A stretch of 32,039 nucleotides of DNA from Gemmata sp. (GTDB taxonomy: Bacteria > Planctomycetota > Planctomycetia > Gemmatales > Gemmataceae): assembly GCA_022843445.1 (NCBI GenBank), contig JALHNS010000031.1, positions 1-32,039 of the forward strand, written 5' to 3'. Of this stretch, positions 1 through 7,309 are shown piece by piece. Position numbers and translations under genes: made by a program. Position 1 is the stretch's first letter. Each line of letters begins with the position of its first letter. The notes below the pieces were generated by a model. It saw only the letters and a list, made by a program, of their open reading frames with translations, made no database searches and was not told where the DNA came from.

Positions 1-326
1 GCGCGGGCGAACTGCGCGGTGGCGTGCTGGGCCGCGCCGACGATATGATTCACGTGCGCGGCAACAACGTGTACCCCACCGCGATCGAAGCCGTCGTACG
101 CCGGTTCCCCGAAGTCGCCGAGTTCCGTCTGAAGGTGCACACCAGCGGCCCGCTCGCGGACCTCGTACTGGAAGTGGAACCGACCGCCGGCGACGGCCGC
201 GCGTTGGCCGAGGAAATCGCCAAAGCGATCCGCGCCGAACTGCTGTTCCGCGTGGACGTGCAACCCGCCCCGCCCGGTACGCTGCCGCGCTTCGAGATGA
301 AGGCCAAGCGCGTCGTACGCGCCTGA
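1..326 (+). CDS. Phenylacetate-CoA ligase-like adenylate-forming enzyme, C-terminal fragment (5' end outside window)
   Basis: The reading frame is open from the first bases of the window to a TGA at 324-326, so only the last ~107 residues are present. They match the C-terminal lid domain of the PaaK family: a GRADDMIHVRGNNVYP hinge motif, then an alpha/beta domain, ending in FEMKAKRVVR, the region that carries the lid lysine in adenylate-forming enzymes. The family activates a carboxylic acid with ATP and joins it to CoA in the cytoplasm. Any start codon inside the window would be internal. The next gene begins 41 nt downstream on the same strand, so the two may be co-transcribed. A second, different adenylating enzyme lies 4.4 kb downstream (4722-5906). 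The substrate cannot be told from this fragment. Family assignment is confident; activity on phenylacetate is not implied. Confidence 0.85.
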   Translation, partial: AGELRGGVLGRADDMIHVRGNNVYPTAIEAVVRRFPEVAEFRLKVHTSGPLADLVLEVEPTAGDGRALAEEIAKAIRAELLFRVDVQPAPPGTLPRFEMKAKRVVRA

Positions 327-331
327 ACTGG

Positions 332-352
332 ATCACCCACCGCCCACTGCTG
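332..352. repeat. Short heptamer-periodic intergenic stretch
   Basis: This stretch shares the 11-mer ACCGCCCACTG (339-349) with the heptamer array at 29449-29483, also an intergenic site. Only about two 7-nt units are recognisable here, so it may be a decayed copy or coincidence. Confidence 0.3.
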
Positions 353-367
353 CCCGGAGTCGCACCG

Positions 368-2701
368 ATGCTCTCTCGCTGCTGCGTCACACTGCTCGCG
401 CTGTGTTCCGCGTCGCTCGCCGGCGCCGCGGACTGGGTCCACTGGCGCGGGCCGGCCATGAACGGGCACTCGCTCGAAAAGGGCCTGCCCGCGGACTTCG
501 ACCCCGCGAAGAAGGAAAACGTCGCGTGGATCGCCCCCTACGGCGGGCGCGCGGCCCCGCTCGTGATGGGCGGGCGCATCTACGTGATGCAGGGCTTCGG
601 CGAAGGATTGGGCGAGTCCGAGCGCGTGGTGTGTTTGGACGAAAAGAGCGGCAAGAAGTTGTGGGAGTTCGACCAGCGCATCTACCACTCGGAAATCGTG
701 TCGAGCCGGTTGGGGTGGACGCCGCTGACCGGCGACCCGGCCGCGGGCACCGTGTTCGCGCACACCACCGCCGGCAACCTGATCTGCTTGGACAAAGACG
801 GCAAGCTCGTGTGGCAGCGCCAAATGACCGAAGAGTTCGGCCGCGTCAGCGGCTACGGCGGGCGCGTCGTCGCCCCCACGTTCGACAGCGGCCTCGTGAT
901 CTTCGGGATGCTCAACAGCAGTTGGGGCGACCAAGCCCGCGGGTGGAACCGGTTCGTCGCGCTCGACGGCAAGACCGGCGCGGTCGTGTGGATCGCGGAG
1001 ACGCCGAACCCGCTGAAATCGACCTACCAATCGAACCCGGTGATCGCGGTGATCGGCGGGCAGCGGCTGATGATTACAGGCGGCGGCGACGGCGCCCTGC
1101 ACGCGTTCAAGGTGCGCACGGGCGAGCGTGTGTGGAGCTACAAGTTCAGCGGCGGCGCGGTGAACCCCAGCCCGGTCGTGGACGGCAACCTGATCTACTG
1201 CTCGCACGGCGAAGAGAACCCGGACAAGCCAATCATCGGGCGTGTCATCTGTGTGGACGCGAGCCAGATCGATCCGAAGGAAAAGGAACCGAAGTTGGTG
1301 TGGGAGTACATCGGCGGCAAGCGGTTCGGGCTGTCGTCGCCGGCGCTCGCGGACGGCGTGCTGTACGTGCCCGAAGACAGCGGCGAGTTGTACACCTTCG
1401 ACGCCAAGAGCGGCAAAATCCTGTGGAAGCACCGGTACGCGACCGAAGTGCGCGGCGCGCCGCTCGTCGCGGACGGCAAAGTGTACATCTTCGACGTGAA
1501 GGGCCGACTCTCGATCATCCCGCTCAAGAGCGGCGGCAAGGTGAAGCCGGACGAAGACGACGTGTTCGTCTACCAGTTCCGCGAAACCATCAAGGGTAAG
1601 GTGGTGCAGACCGAAACCAACGGCACGCCGATCGCAGTGAACGGCCGCGTGTACCTCACCAGCCGCACCGACCTGCTCGCCCTCGCGGACCCGAACGCGA
1701 AACCGGCGAAGGTGAGCTACAAGCCGATGCCGGCCGAAACCGAGAGCGACGGGAAGGCGGTCGGGGCGCGGCTGTTCCCGTACGAGATCACCGCGAAGCC
1801 CGGCGAAGAAGTGAAGTTCGAGGTGGTGTACTTCGACGCCAACGGCCGGCCGGTGAAAGCACCGGAGGGCGGCGCGGCGAAGTGGAGCATAGTGACGCCG
1901 GGTAAGACGCCGACCGGCGCGCAACCGCCGCCGCTCGCGGCGAAGGTGACCGGCACCACGACGGAAGGCACGCTCGCACTGGAGAAAAACCCGGTGCAGC
2001 AGGGCTACATCGAGTTCACCGACGGCAAGATCACGGCCCGCGCGCGGGTGCGCGTCGCGGCACAACTCCCGGCCCGCACGGACTTCGACAAAGCGCCGGA
2101 CGGTTCGTCGCCGGCCGGGTGGGTGAACACCAACGGCAAGTTCTTCGTCAAGAAGCTGCCGGACGGCAACAACGTGCTGATGAAGCTGAACACCGACGCG
2201 CGCCCGCCGCTGGCGAAGGCGAACGGCTACATCACGACGCCCGACGCGAGCGACTACACCATCGCGGCCGACGTGATGGGCACCGAGGTGCGCGGCAAGC
2301 TGCCGGACGCGGGTCTCATCAACAGCCGCTACACGCTGGTGCTCGACGGCAAGCCGGACGCGGAGCTGGGCAAGCGCACGCTGCGCATCACCTCGTGGGA
2401 GGCGCGCCCGCGGATCAACGTCGCGGTGCCCTACGAGTGGGAATCGGGCAAGTGGTACAGCCTGAAGTTGACCGTGGAACAGGAAGAGAAGCAGGCGGTG
2501 ATTCGCGGCAAGATTTGGAAGAAGGGCGACGAGGAGCCGAAGGGCTGGACGCTCGAGTTCCGCGACCCGGTGCCGAACCGCACCGGCGCGGCCGGGCTGT
2601 ACGGGTACATCTCGAACGTGCAAGAGGCCAACGGCAAGATCGAACCGGGCTCGGAGCTGTACTTCGACAACCTCGCGATCACCGCGAACGGGAAGAAGTG
2701 A
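368..2701 (+). CDS. Secreted PQQ-like beta-propeller protein with C-terminal jelly-roll-like domain
   Basis: A 777-aa protein. Residues 1-20 form a signal peptide ending in SLAGA just before ADWVHWRG, the usual first strand of BamB/PQQ-like propellers. Residues ~20-460 contain repeated blades of the type LDGKTGAVVW, VRTGERVWSYKF and FDAKSGKILWKH. Residues ~460-560 look Ig-like (YEITAKPGEEVKFEV). Residues ~565-777 look like a concanavalin/DUF1080-type beta-sandwich, ending with LYFDNLAITANG. I see no CxxCH haem motif, so a redox quinoprotein is unlikely; a scaffold or ligand-binding role outside the cytoplasm fits better. ATG 368 has CGGAG about 10 nt upstream. It is followed by another propeller gene, with a REPIN-like element between them. 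The function is unknown. Confidence 0.85.
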   Translation: MLSRCCVTLLALCSASLAGAADWVHWRGPAMNGHSLEKGLPADFDPAKKENVAWIAPYGGRAAPLVMGGRIYVMQGFGEGLGESERVVCLDEKSGKKLWEFDQRIYHSEIVSSRLGWTPLTGDPAAGTVFAHTTAGNLICLDKDGKLVWQRQMTEEFGRVSGYGGRVVAPTFDSGLVIFGMLNSSWGDQARGWNRFVALDGKTGAVVWIAETPNPLKSTYQSNPVIAVIGGQRLMITGGGDGALHAFKVRTGERVWSYKFSGGAVNPSPVVDGNLIYCSHGEENPDKPIIGRVICVDASQIDPKEKEPKLVWEYIGGKRFGLSSPALADGVLYVPEDSGELYTFDAKSGKILWKHRYATEVRGAPLVADGKVYIFDVKGRLSIIPLKSGGKVKPDEDDVFVYQFRETIKGKVVQTETNGTPIAVNGRVYLTSRTDLLALADPNAKPAKVSYKPMPAETESDGKAVGARLFPYEITAKPGEEVKFEVVYFDANGRPVKAPEGGAAKWSIVTPGKTPTGAQPPPLAAKVTGTTTEGTLALEKNPVQQGYIEFTDGKITARARVRVAAQLPARTDFDKAPDGSSPAGWVNTNGKFFVKKLPDGNNVLMKLNTDARPPLAKANGYITTPDASDYTIAADVMGTEVRGKLPDAGLINSRYTLVLDGKPDAELGKRTLRITSWEARPRINVAVPYEWESGKWYSLKLTVEQEEKQAVIRGKIWKKGDEEPKGWTLEFRDPVPNRTGAAGLYGYISNVQEANGKIEPGSELYFDNLAITANGKK

Positions 2702-2706
2702 GTTCC

Positions 2707-2803
2707 TGTGGTCCGGTCACCCCGTGACCGGATTTGAAGAGCAACGCGACCGAACATGGCAAAGCGGGAAACAAGAATCCGGTCACGGAGTGACCGGACC
2801 ACA
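2707..2803. repeat. REPIN-like inverted repeat (GTGG foot, 28-nt arms, 41-nt spacer)
   Basis: The arms 2707-2734 and 2776-2803 are reverse complements at 27 of 28 positions. Each arm reads, outside to inside, GTGG then a perfect 9-bp hairpin (TCCGGTCAC / GTGACCGGA) with a 3-nt loop. The single mismatch falls in that loop (CCC against TCC), so both hairpins are preserved. The unique spacer is 2735-2775. A GTAG or GTGG tetranucleotide at the 5' foot of a short hairpin is the known hallmark of REP sequences moved by RAYT transposases, and two inverted REPs of about 100 bp total form a REPIN. It sits between two co-directional beta-propeller genes and may also affect their transcript. Confidence 0.8.
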
Positions 2804-2827
2804 ACTAACCCCACAGGGACCGACGAT

Positions 2828-4591
2828 ATGACCTCTCGACACGCGATCTTCGCCGGGGCCGCACTCGCGCTGGGCGCGGCGGGCCTCGCGGTGCTGCTGA
2901 GCGGCGGCACGGCGGACACGTCGGCTCAGCCCACGCCCGCGCCGGTCGGCGCGCCGGTCGCCAAAAACGGCGGGCCGAGCGACCACACCATGTTCGGCGG
3001 CACCCCGGACCGCAACATGGTGAACCTCAAAGACAAGATCGCCAAGTTCCCCACCGAAACGCCGAACTGGGACGAGGCCGAAGCGGTCAAGAAGTGGTCC
3101 GACGAGTGGGTGATTTGGAAGGCCGCGCTCGGCTCGCGCGCCTACGGCGGCCCCACGGTCGCCGGCGGGCGCATCTTCTGCGGCACCAACAACGAGAACG
3201 CCCGCAACCCGCGCGACACCAAGAAAACGGCCGACGGCGAGGTCGAAAAACTCGACAAAGGCGTGCTCATGGCCTTCGACGAGAAGACCGGCAAGTTCCT
3301 TTGGCAAGCGGTTCACGACAAGCTGCCGAACCTGAACGTGACCGACTGGCCGAAGGAGGGCATCTGCTCGTCGCCCGCGGTCGAGGGCGAGTACGTGTAC
3401 TACATCAGCAACCGCTGCACGGTGGTGTGCGCCGACGTGCACGGGTTCGCCAACGGCAATCAGGGCGTGCAAACGGAGAAGTACAAGGACGCTTCCGACG
3501 TGGACGTCATTTGGGAATACGACATGCTGAAGACGCTGGACGTGTTCCCGCACAACATGTCGGCCGGGTGCCCGCTGATCGTCGGTGACATCCTCTACAC
3601 CGTGACGGCCAACGGCGTGGACGAGAGCCACATCAACCTGCCCAGCCCGCTCGCACCGAGCTTCGTGGCGCTGGACAAGAAGACCGGCAAGCTGCTGTGG
3701 AAGAGCGCGCTTCCCGGCAAGAACATCATGCACGGGCAGTGGTCGAACCCGGTCTACGGCGAGATCGACGGCGTGAAACAGGTGATCTTCCCCGGCGGCG
3801 ACGGCTGGCTGTACGCGTTCACTCCCGAAACCGGCGAACTCATCTGGAAGTTCGACGCGAACCCGAAGTGGACCGTGTACGAACTCGGCGGCACCGGCGA
3901 CCGCAACGACTTCATCGGCACCCCGGTGATCCACAACGGCCGCGTGTACATCGGCGTCGGCCAAGACCCGGAGCACAGCAGCGGCATCGCGAATTTCTAC
4001 TGCATCGCGCCCAAGAAGGACAGCAAGGGCGACATCTCGAAGTTCGTCGAAGGGCCGAAGGACAAGGACGGCAAGCTGACCGAAAAGCCGAACCCGAACT
4101 CCGCGGAGGTGTGGCGGTACGGCTGGGCCGACACCCGCAAGTGGGCCCCCCGCGACTTCAAGTTCGGGCGCACCATGTCTACCGCGTGTATCGTGGACGA
4201 CGTGGTGTACATCTCCGAGCTGAGCGGCTACCTGCACTGCCTCGACGCCAAGACCGGCGCGATGTACTGGCAGTACGACACGAAGGCCAGCATCTGGGGT
4301 TCGCCGTACTTCGTGGACGGTAAGGTGTTCCTCGCCACCGAATCCGGCGAAATGTACATCTTCAAGCACGAGAAGAACCCGCAGAAGATCGACGGCGTGG
4401 AGGCCGCGAAGGACGCCCCGGACATGAAGGCCGCCCGCGCGATCCAGCGGGCCGAGAAGGCCAAGACCGAAAAGGCGTACCTGCTCACCAAGTTGGAGTT
4501 GTCGGCCCCGATCCGCAGCACGCCCATCGTGGCGAACGGCGTCCTTTACGTGATGACCGAAAACGCACTCTACGCGCTGAAGACCAAGTGA
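2828..4591 (+). CDS. Membrane-anchored or secreted PQQ-like beta-propeller protein
   Basis: A 587-aa protein beginning MTSRHAIFAG, with a hydrophobic segment at residues ~6-24 (an uncleaved anchor or a signal peptide) and an Ala/Pro-rich linker. The remainder is a PQQ-like propeller with blades such as FDEKTGKFLWQ, LDKKTGKLLWKS, FTPETGELIWKFD and LDAKTGAMYWQYD. A lysine/alanine-rich helical insertion lies near residues 505-550. ATG 2828 is preferred over an in-frame ATG at 2756 because 2756 lies inside the spacer of the REPIN-like element and would translate one hairpin arm; AGGGA precedes 2828. No CxxCH is present. It follows another propeller gene on the same strand, so the two may function together. 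Enzyme activity is unproven; a BamB-like structural or ligand-binding role is equally possible. Confidence 0.85.
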   Translation: MTSRHAIFAGAALALGAAGLAVLLSGGTADTSAQPTPAPVGAPVAKNGGPSDHTMFGGTPDRNMVNLKDKIAKFPTETPNWDEAEAVKKWSDEWVIWKAALGSRAYGGPTVAGGRIFCGTNNENARNPRDTKKTADGEVEKLDKGVLMAFDEKTGKFLWQAVHDKLPNLNVTDWPKEGICSSPAVEGEYVYYISNRCTVVCADVHGFANGNQGVQTEKYKDASDVDVIWEYDMLKTLDVFPHNMSAGCPLIVGDILYTVTANGVDESHINLPSPLAPSFVALDKKTGKLLWKSALPGKNIMHGQWSNPVYGEIDGVKQVIFPGGDGWLYAFTPETGELIWKFDANPKWTVYELGGTGDRNDFIGTPVIHNGRVYIGVGQDPEHSSGIANFYCIAPKKDSKGDISKFVEGPKDKDGKLTEKPNPNSAEVWRYGWADTRKWAPRDFKFGRTMSTACIVDDVVYISELSGYLHCLDAKTGAMYWQYDTKASIWGSPYFVDGKVFLATESGEMYIFKHEKNPQKIDGVEAAKDAPDMKAARAIQRAEKAKTEKAYLLTKLELSAPIRSTPIVANGVLYVMTENALYALKTK

Positions 4592-4635
4592 GTTCCGCGG
4601 GCCGGGCGTTATCCGCGCCCGCGTACCGCGGTTAG

Positions 4636-4674
4636 CCGGGGGCCGCGTGACCTACACGGGCGCGCGGCCCCCGG
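4636..4674 (+). terminator. GC-rich hairpin between propeller and ligase genes
   Basis: Perfect 12-bp stem CCGGGGGCCGCG (4636-4647) with CGCGGCCCCCGG (4663-4674) and a 15-nt loop, followed by TTACATTAAT. It lies 45 nt after the stop of the 2828 gene and 48 nt before the preferred start of the ligase. No long T-run follows, so the termination strength is uncertain. Confidence 0.4.
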
Positions 4675-4721
4675 TTACATTAATCCCGACACTCCCACCG
4701 CTCGCCAGTTCTGGAGCCGCC

Positions 4722-5906
4722 GTGAAAGACACCCCCGGTAAGCCCGCGCCGGTCACCGGCGCGACCCTCGAAGAGAAGATCAAGAACGCCCGCGCCCAGT
4801 TGGACGCCCACGTGCGCGAGATCGTGCGCTGGCACTTCAACCCGGAAACGGGCACCCCGTTCTGGCTCGAAAAGGCCAAGACGTTCAACTTCAACCCGCT
4901 CACCGATGTGAACGGGTGGGACGACGTGAAGAAGTTCCCGATCTTCGAGGACGACTGGCTCCGCGGCGGGCCGGTGCGCCGCTGGGTGCCGAAGGGCCTC
5001 GCGGACCGCGGCGTGTACGTGTTCGAGACCGGCGGCACCACCGGCTTGCCGAAGTCGCGCATCGTGATCGACGACTTCAAGATCGACTATGAAATGATGT
5101 CGGACACCCTGCCGGACCGGTACTTCCCGCGCGGCAGCAACTGGCTGATGCTCGGGCCGAGCGGCCCGCGGCGGCTGCGGCTCGCCATCGAGCACCTCGC
5201 GCAGTACCGCGGCGGCATCTGCTTCTGCGTGGACCTCGACCCGCGGTACGTCGTGAAGTGCCTCAAGGAGCGGAAAATCGCGGAGGCGCAAGCGTACAAG
5301 GACCACTGCATCGATCAGGCGCTCACGATCCTCGCCGGCGGGCACGACATCAAGTGCATGTTCACCACGCCGAAGCTGCTCGCGGGGTTGGACGAAGCGC
5401 TGCGCAGCGGGAAGCTCGAAGACAAGTTCCGGTCGCTGGGTAAGGCGGTCCCGCCGGGCGGGCTGCGCAGCATCAAGAGCACCGGCATCACGGGCATCTT
5501 CAGCGGCGGCACCGAGTTCACGCCGCAGTTCACCCGCGAAGCCTACGAGGAGATGCTGGACAACGGCGACGTGTACATGACGCCGACCTACGGCAACACG
5601 CTGATGGGTCTGGCGTGCAGCAAGCCCATCGGGCCGCACGACGGGTTCAAGATCTCGTACTACGCGCCGCAACCGCGGGCGGTGATCGAGGTGGTGAACC
5701 CGAAGAACTACGACGAGATCGTGCCCTACGGCGGCACCGGGCGGGTGCTGCTGAGCACCTTCACCAAGGAGTTCTTCGTGCCGCGGTTCCCCGAGCGGGA
5801 CGAGGGCGAGCGCGAGGCGCCGTTCGAGAAGTACCCGTGGGACGGCGTCAGCGGCGTGCGCCCGTTCAGCGAACTGGCGGCGACCACCGTTGTCGGCGTG
5901 TACTGA
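4722..5906 (+). CDS. Adenylate-forming acid-activating enzyme (PaaK/LuxE-like), 394 aa
   Basis: A cytoplasmic AMP-binding protein. The P-loop is FETGGTTGLPKSR at residues 101-113, the aromatic adenine-site motif is TPTYGNTLMG near 287-296, and GGTGRVLLSTFTKEFFVPRF near 337-356 matches the strand before the lid hinge. It ends soon after, at 394 aa, without the GRxDD...KxxR lid domain visible in the gene at 1-326, so it resembles the short PaaK-related and LuxE-type acyl synthetases. GTG 4722 has GGAG 7 nt upstream; an in-frame GTG at 4647 lies inside a hairpin and adds a non-conserved-looking Pro-rich leader. The aldehyde and alcohol dehydrogenases at 7310-9869 are the natural partners, supplying the two reduction steps after activation. 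Substrate unknown. The family call is good; the LuxE parallel is inference. Confidence 0.75.
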   Translation: MKDTPGKPAPVTGATLEEKIKNARAQLDAHVREIVRWHFNPETGTPFWLEKAKTFNFNPLTDVNGWDDVKKFPIFEDDWLRGGPVRRWVPKGLADRGVYVFETGGTTGLPKSRIVIDDFKIDYEMMSDTLPDRYFPRGSNWLMLGPSGPRRLRLAIEHLAQYRGGICFCVDLDPRYVVKCLKERKIAEAQAYKDHCIDQALTILAGGHDIKCMFTTPKLLAGLDEALRSGKLEDKFRSLGKAVPPGGLRSIKSTGITGIFSGGTEFTPQFTREAYEEMLDNGDVYMTPTYGNTLMGLACSKPIGPHDGFKISYYAPQPRAVIEVVNPKNYDEIVPYGGTGRVLLSTFTKEFFVPRFPERDEGEREAPFEKYPWDGVSGVRPFSELAATTVVGVY

Positions 5907-5924
5907 GCGCTGGCGGCGTAGGGT

Positions 5925-5950
5925 TCCGAGCCACCGAAGTGTGGCTCGGA
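5925..5950. terminator. Bidirectional hairpin between convergent genes
   Basis: Perfect 10-bp stem TCCGAGCCAC (5925-5934) with GTGGCTCGGA (5941-5950) and a 6-nt loop. It lies in the 73-nt gap between the plus-strand ligase stop (5906) and the minus-strand lipoprotein stop (5980), a sensible place for a shared terminator. T-tracts are poor on both sides. Confidence 0.5.
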
Positions 5951-5979
5951 CCGGCGTGCGCATCTAAAGAGCGCGAAAC

Positions 5980-6141
5980 TCAGCCTTTCGGGCGTGCTGG
6001 CGGCGCGACCGGCGGCGGACTTGTCGCCCTTTTCGGTGCGTCGGCCTTAGCCGGCGGCGGTGGCACCGCGACGGGCGCGGCCGGGGCGCTCGAACCGCAC
6101 CCGGCCGCGGTCACGACGAACATTGCAATCAGTGCGCGCAC
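5980..6141 (-). CDS. Small proline-rich lipoprotein (53 aa)
   Basis: A short gene beginning with GTG at 6141, with an excellent GGAGG 7 nt upstream. The product starts MRALIAMFVV and has a lipobox TAAGC, predicting lipid attachment at Cys15. The mature part, about 39 residues, is almost entirely Ala, Pro and Val with a few Lys/Arg (PPPPAKADAPKR, SPPPVAPPARPKG), so it is probably an unstructured, membrane-tethered peptide. It starts 20 nt after the stop of the DUF1559 gene on the same strand, so the two form one transcription unit. Small lipoproteins are commonly found directly downstream of DUF1559 genes in planctomycetes. The role is unknown; it might assist or tether its DUF1559 partner. 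Confidence 0.7.
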   Translation of the reverse strand: MRALIAMFVVTAAGCGSSAPAAPVAVPPPPAKADAPKRATSPPPVAPPARPKG

Positions 6142-6161
6142 GTGCGCCTCCAGTTCGGGGG

Positions 6162-7037
6162 TTATTGGTCGGCGAGCACCACTCCGTCGCGCATGCCCGA
6201 CGTGTACACGAAGGTGGCGAAGTCGATCCCGCGGCGCACCGACCGCACCGAGCCGTCGCACATAGCGAACAGCACGCCGCCGGTGTGCTTGCCCCCGAAC
6301 GTGAACCACTCGGCCGTTTCCGGCAGCCCCCACCCGGTCGGTACCGCGCCGGTGCCCATCCACACGCTCGTGTAGTCGCGCGTGCCCACCCCGCGCCCGC
6401 CGAGGTACTCGCCGAAGGCGTAGGTGTTGCTGGTACCGTCGGTGAGCGCGGTGAGGGCGGTCTTCGAGTCGGTGAAGAACGGGCCAGAGAACGTCGGGAA
6501 CACCGCACCCATAAAGCCCGCGTTCGGTGCGTAGTTCGTGGTGCCCAGCGTCGGGTACGCGCCCGGCGCGAAGGCGCCGCCGTAGATCGTGCTCGGGTCG
6601 GTGTACAGGAACGCCCACACGCCCGCCGACGGAGTCACGTCGTTCGCGTTGTCGCTGGGGCACTGAAACGTCTTGATTTTCGTGTGCGCCGCGGCCCACG
6701 AGGTACCGCCGAACCACACCCCGCCGGTCGCCGGAATCGTGAGTTTCGTCGTCTCGATCTGGCGGAACACGTTGTCTTGTTCCGCGTACGGCAGCAGGTA
6801 CGCCAGCGCACCGATGCGGCTGTTGCGGTTGTTGCCCGGCGGTAGAACGCCGTAGGCGCTTTCGTAGTTGTGGGCCGCGAGGCCCAGTTGCTTGAGGTTG
6901 TTCGAGCAGCTCATGCGGGCGGCAGCCTCGCGCACCTTCTGCACGGCGGGGAGCAGCAGGCCGATGAGGATCGCGATGATCGCGATCACCACCAGCAGCT
7001 CAATCAGCGTGAACCCGCGGGGAAACTTGGGCTTCAT
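6162..7037 (-). CDS. DUF1559 prepilin-like protein
   Basis: A 291-aa protein with a type IV prepilin N-terminus: a short basic leader MKPKFPRG, predicted cleavage between Gly8 and Phe9, then FTLIELLVVIAIIAILIGLL with the conserved Glu at +5. The helix is followed by the DUF1559 signature (AARMSCSNNLKQLGLAAHNYE), a PYAEQDNVFRQI segment, FQCPSDNAND, DGTSNTYAFGE, and a C-terminal HTGGVLFAMCDGSVRSVRRG motif. DUF1559 (also called SBP_bac_10) proteins are greatly expanded in planctomycetes and are thought to form cell-surface, pilin-like structures; individual functions are mostly unknown. ATG 7037 is chosen because upstream codons would put a long Arg-rich tail before the prepilin leader; GGAG lies about 9 nt upstream. 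The gene sits on the minus strand inside an otherwise plus-strand block. Confidence 0.92.
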   Translation of the reverse strand: MKPKFPRGFTLIELLVVIAIIAILIGLLLPAVQKVREAAARMSCSNNLKQLGLAAHNYESAYGVLPPGNNRNSRIGALAYLLPYAEQDNVFRQIETTKLTIPATGGVWFGGTSWAAAHTKIKTFQCPSDNANDVTPSAGVWAFLYTDPSTIYGGAFAPGAYPTLGTTNYAPNAGFMGAVFPTFSGPFFTDSKTALTALTDGTSNTYAFGEYLGGRGVGTRDYTSVWMGTGAVPTGWGLPETAEWFTFGGKHTGGVLFAMCDGSVRSVRRGIDFATFVYTSGMRDGVVLADQ

Positions 7038-7309
7038 GGGGCGACTCCGGTAAACGGTAACGATTAGTCCAACCGTAGCACGTGACACGAGTCGGGTGGG
7101 GCGGACCGGGGACCGTCTCCGCGAGTTTCCACGTGCGGATTCGGCCGCGGCGCGAAAGTCCGCGCCGGGCGCGCGATTCGCGCGAAGAACGTGCGAAATG
7201 CGCCGGGACTGGAGCGGAACAGCGCCCGTTCGCATAATGGGTTAAGGCGCGCCGCCGGCCGCGGTATCCTCCGAGACCGATCCGCGCTCCCATCACCCCC
7301 GTCGCACAC

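Noticed and set aside
50..2623. An 857-codon minus-strand open frame opposite the first propeller gene
   Set aside because: It has shadow composition (Arg/His/Val/Ala), covers a gene with signal peptide and repeated blades, and has no ribosome-binding site or domain.
2756..2827. An N-terminal extension of the second propeller protein from ATG 2756
   Set aside because: It would translate the spacer and one arm of the REPIN-like element, puts a charged leader before the signal segment, and lacks a ribosome-binding site. ATG 2828 is better.
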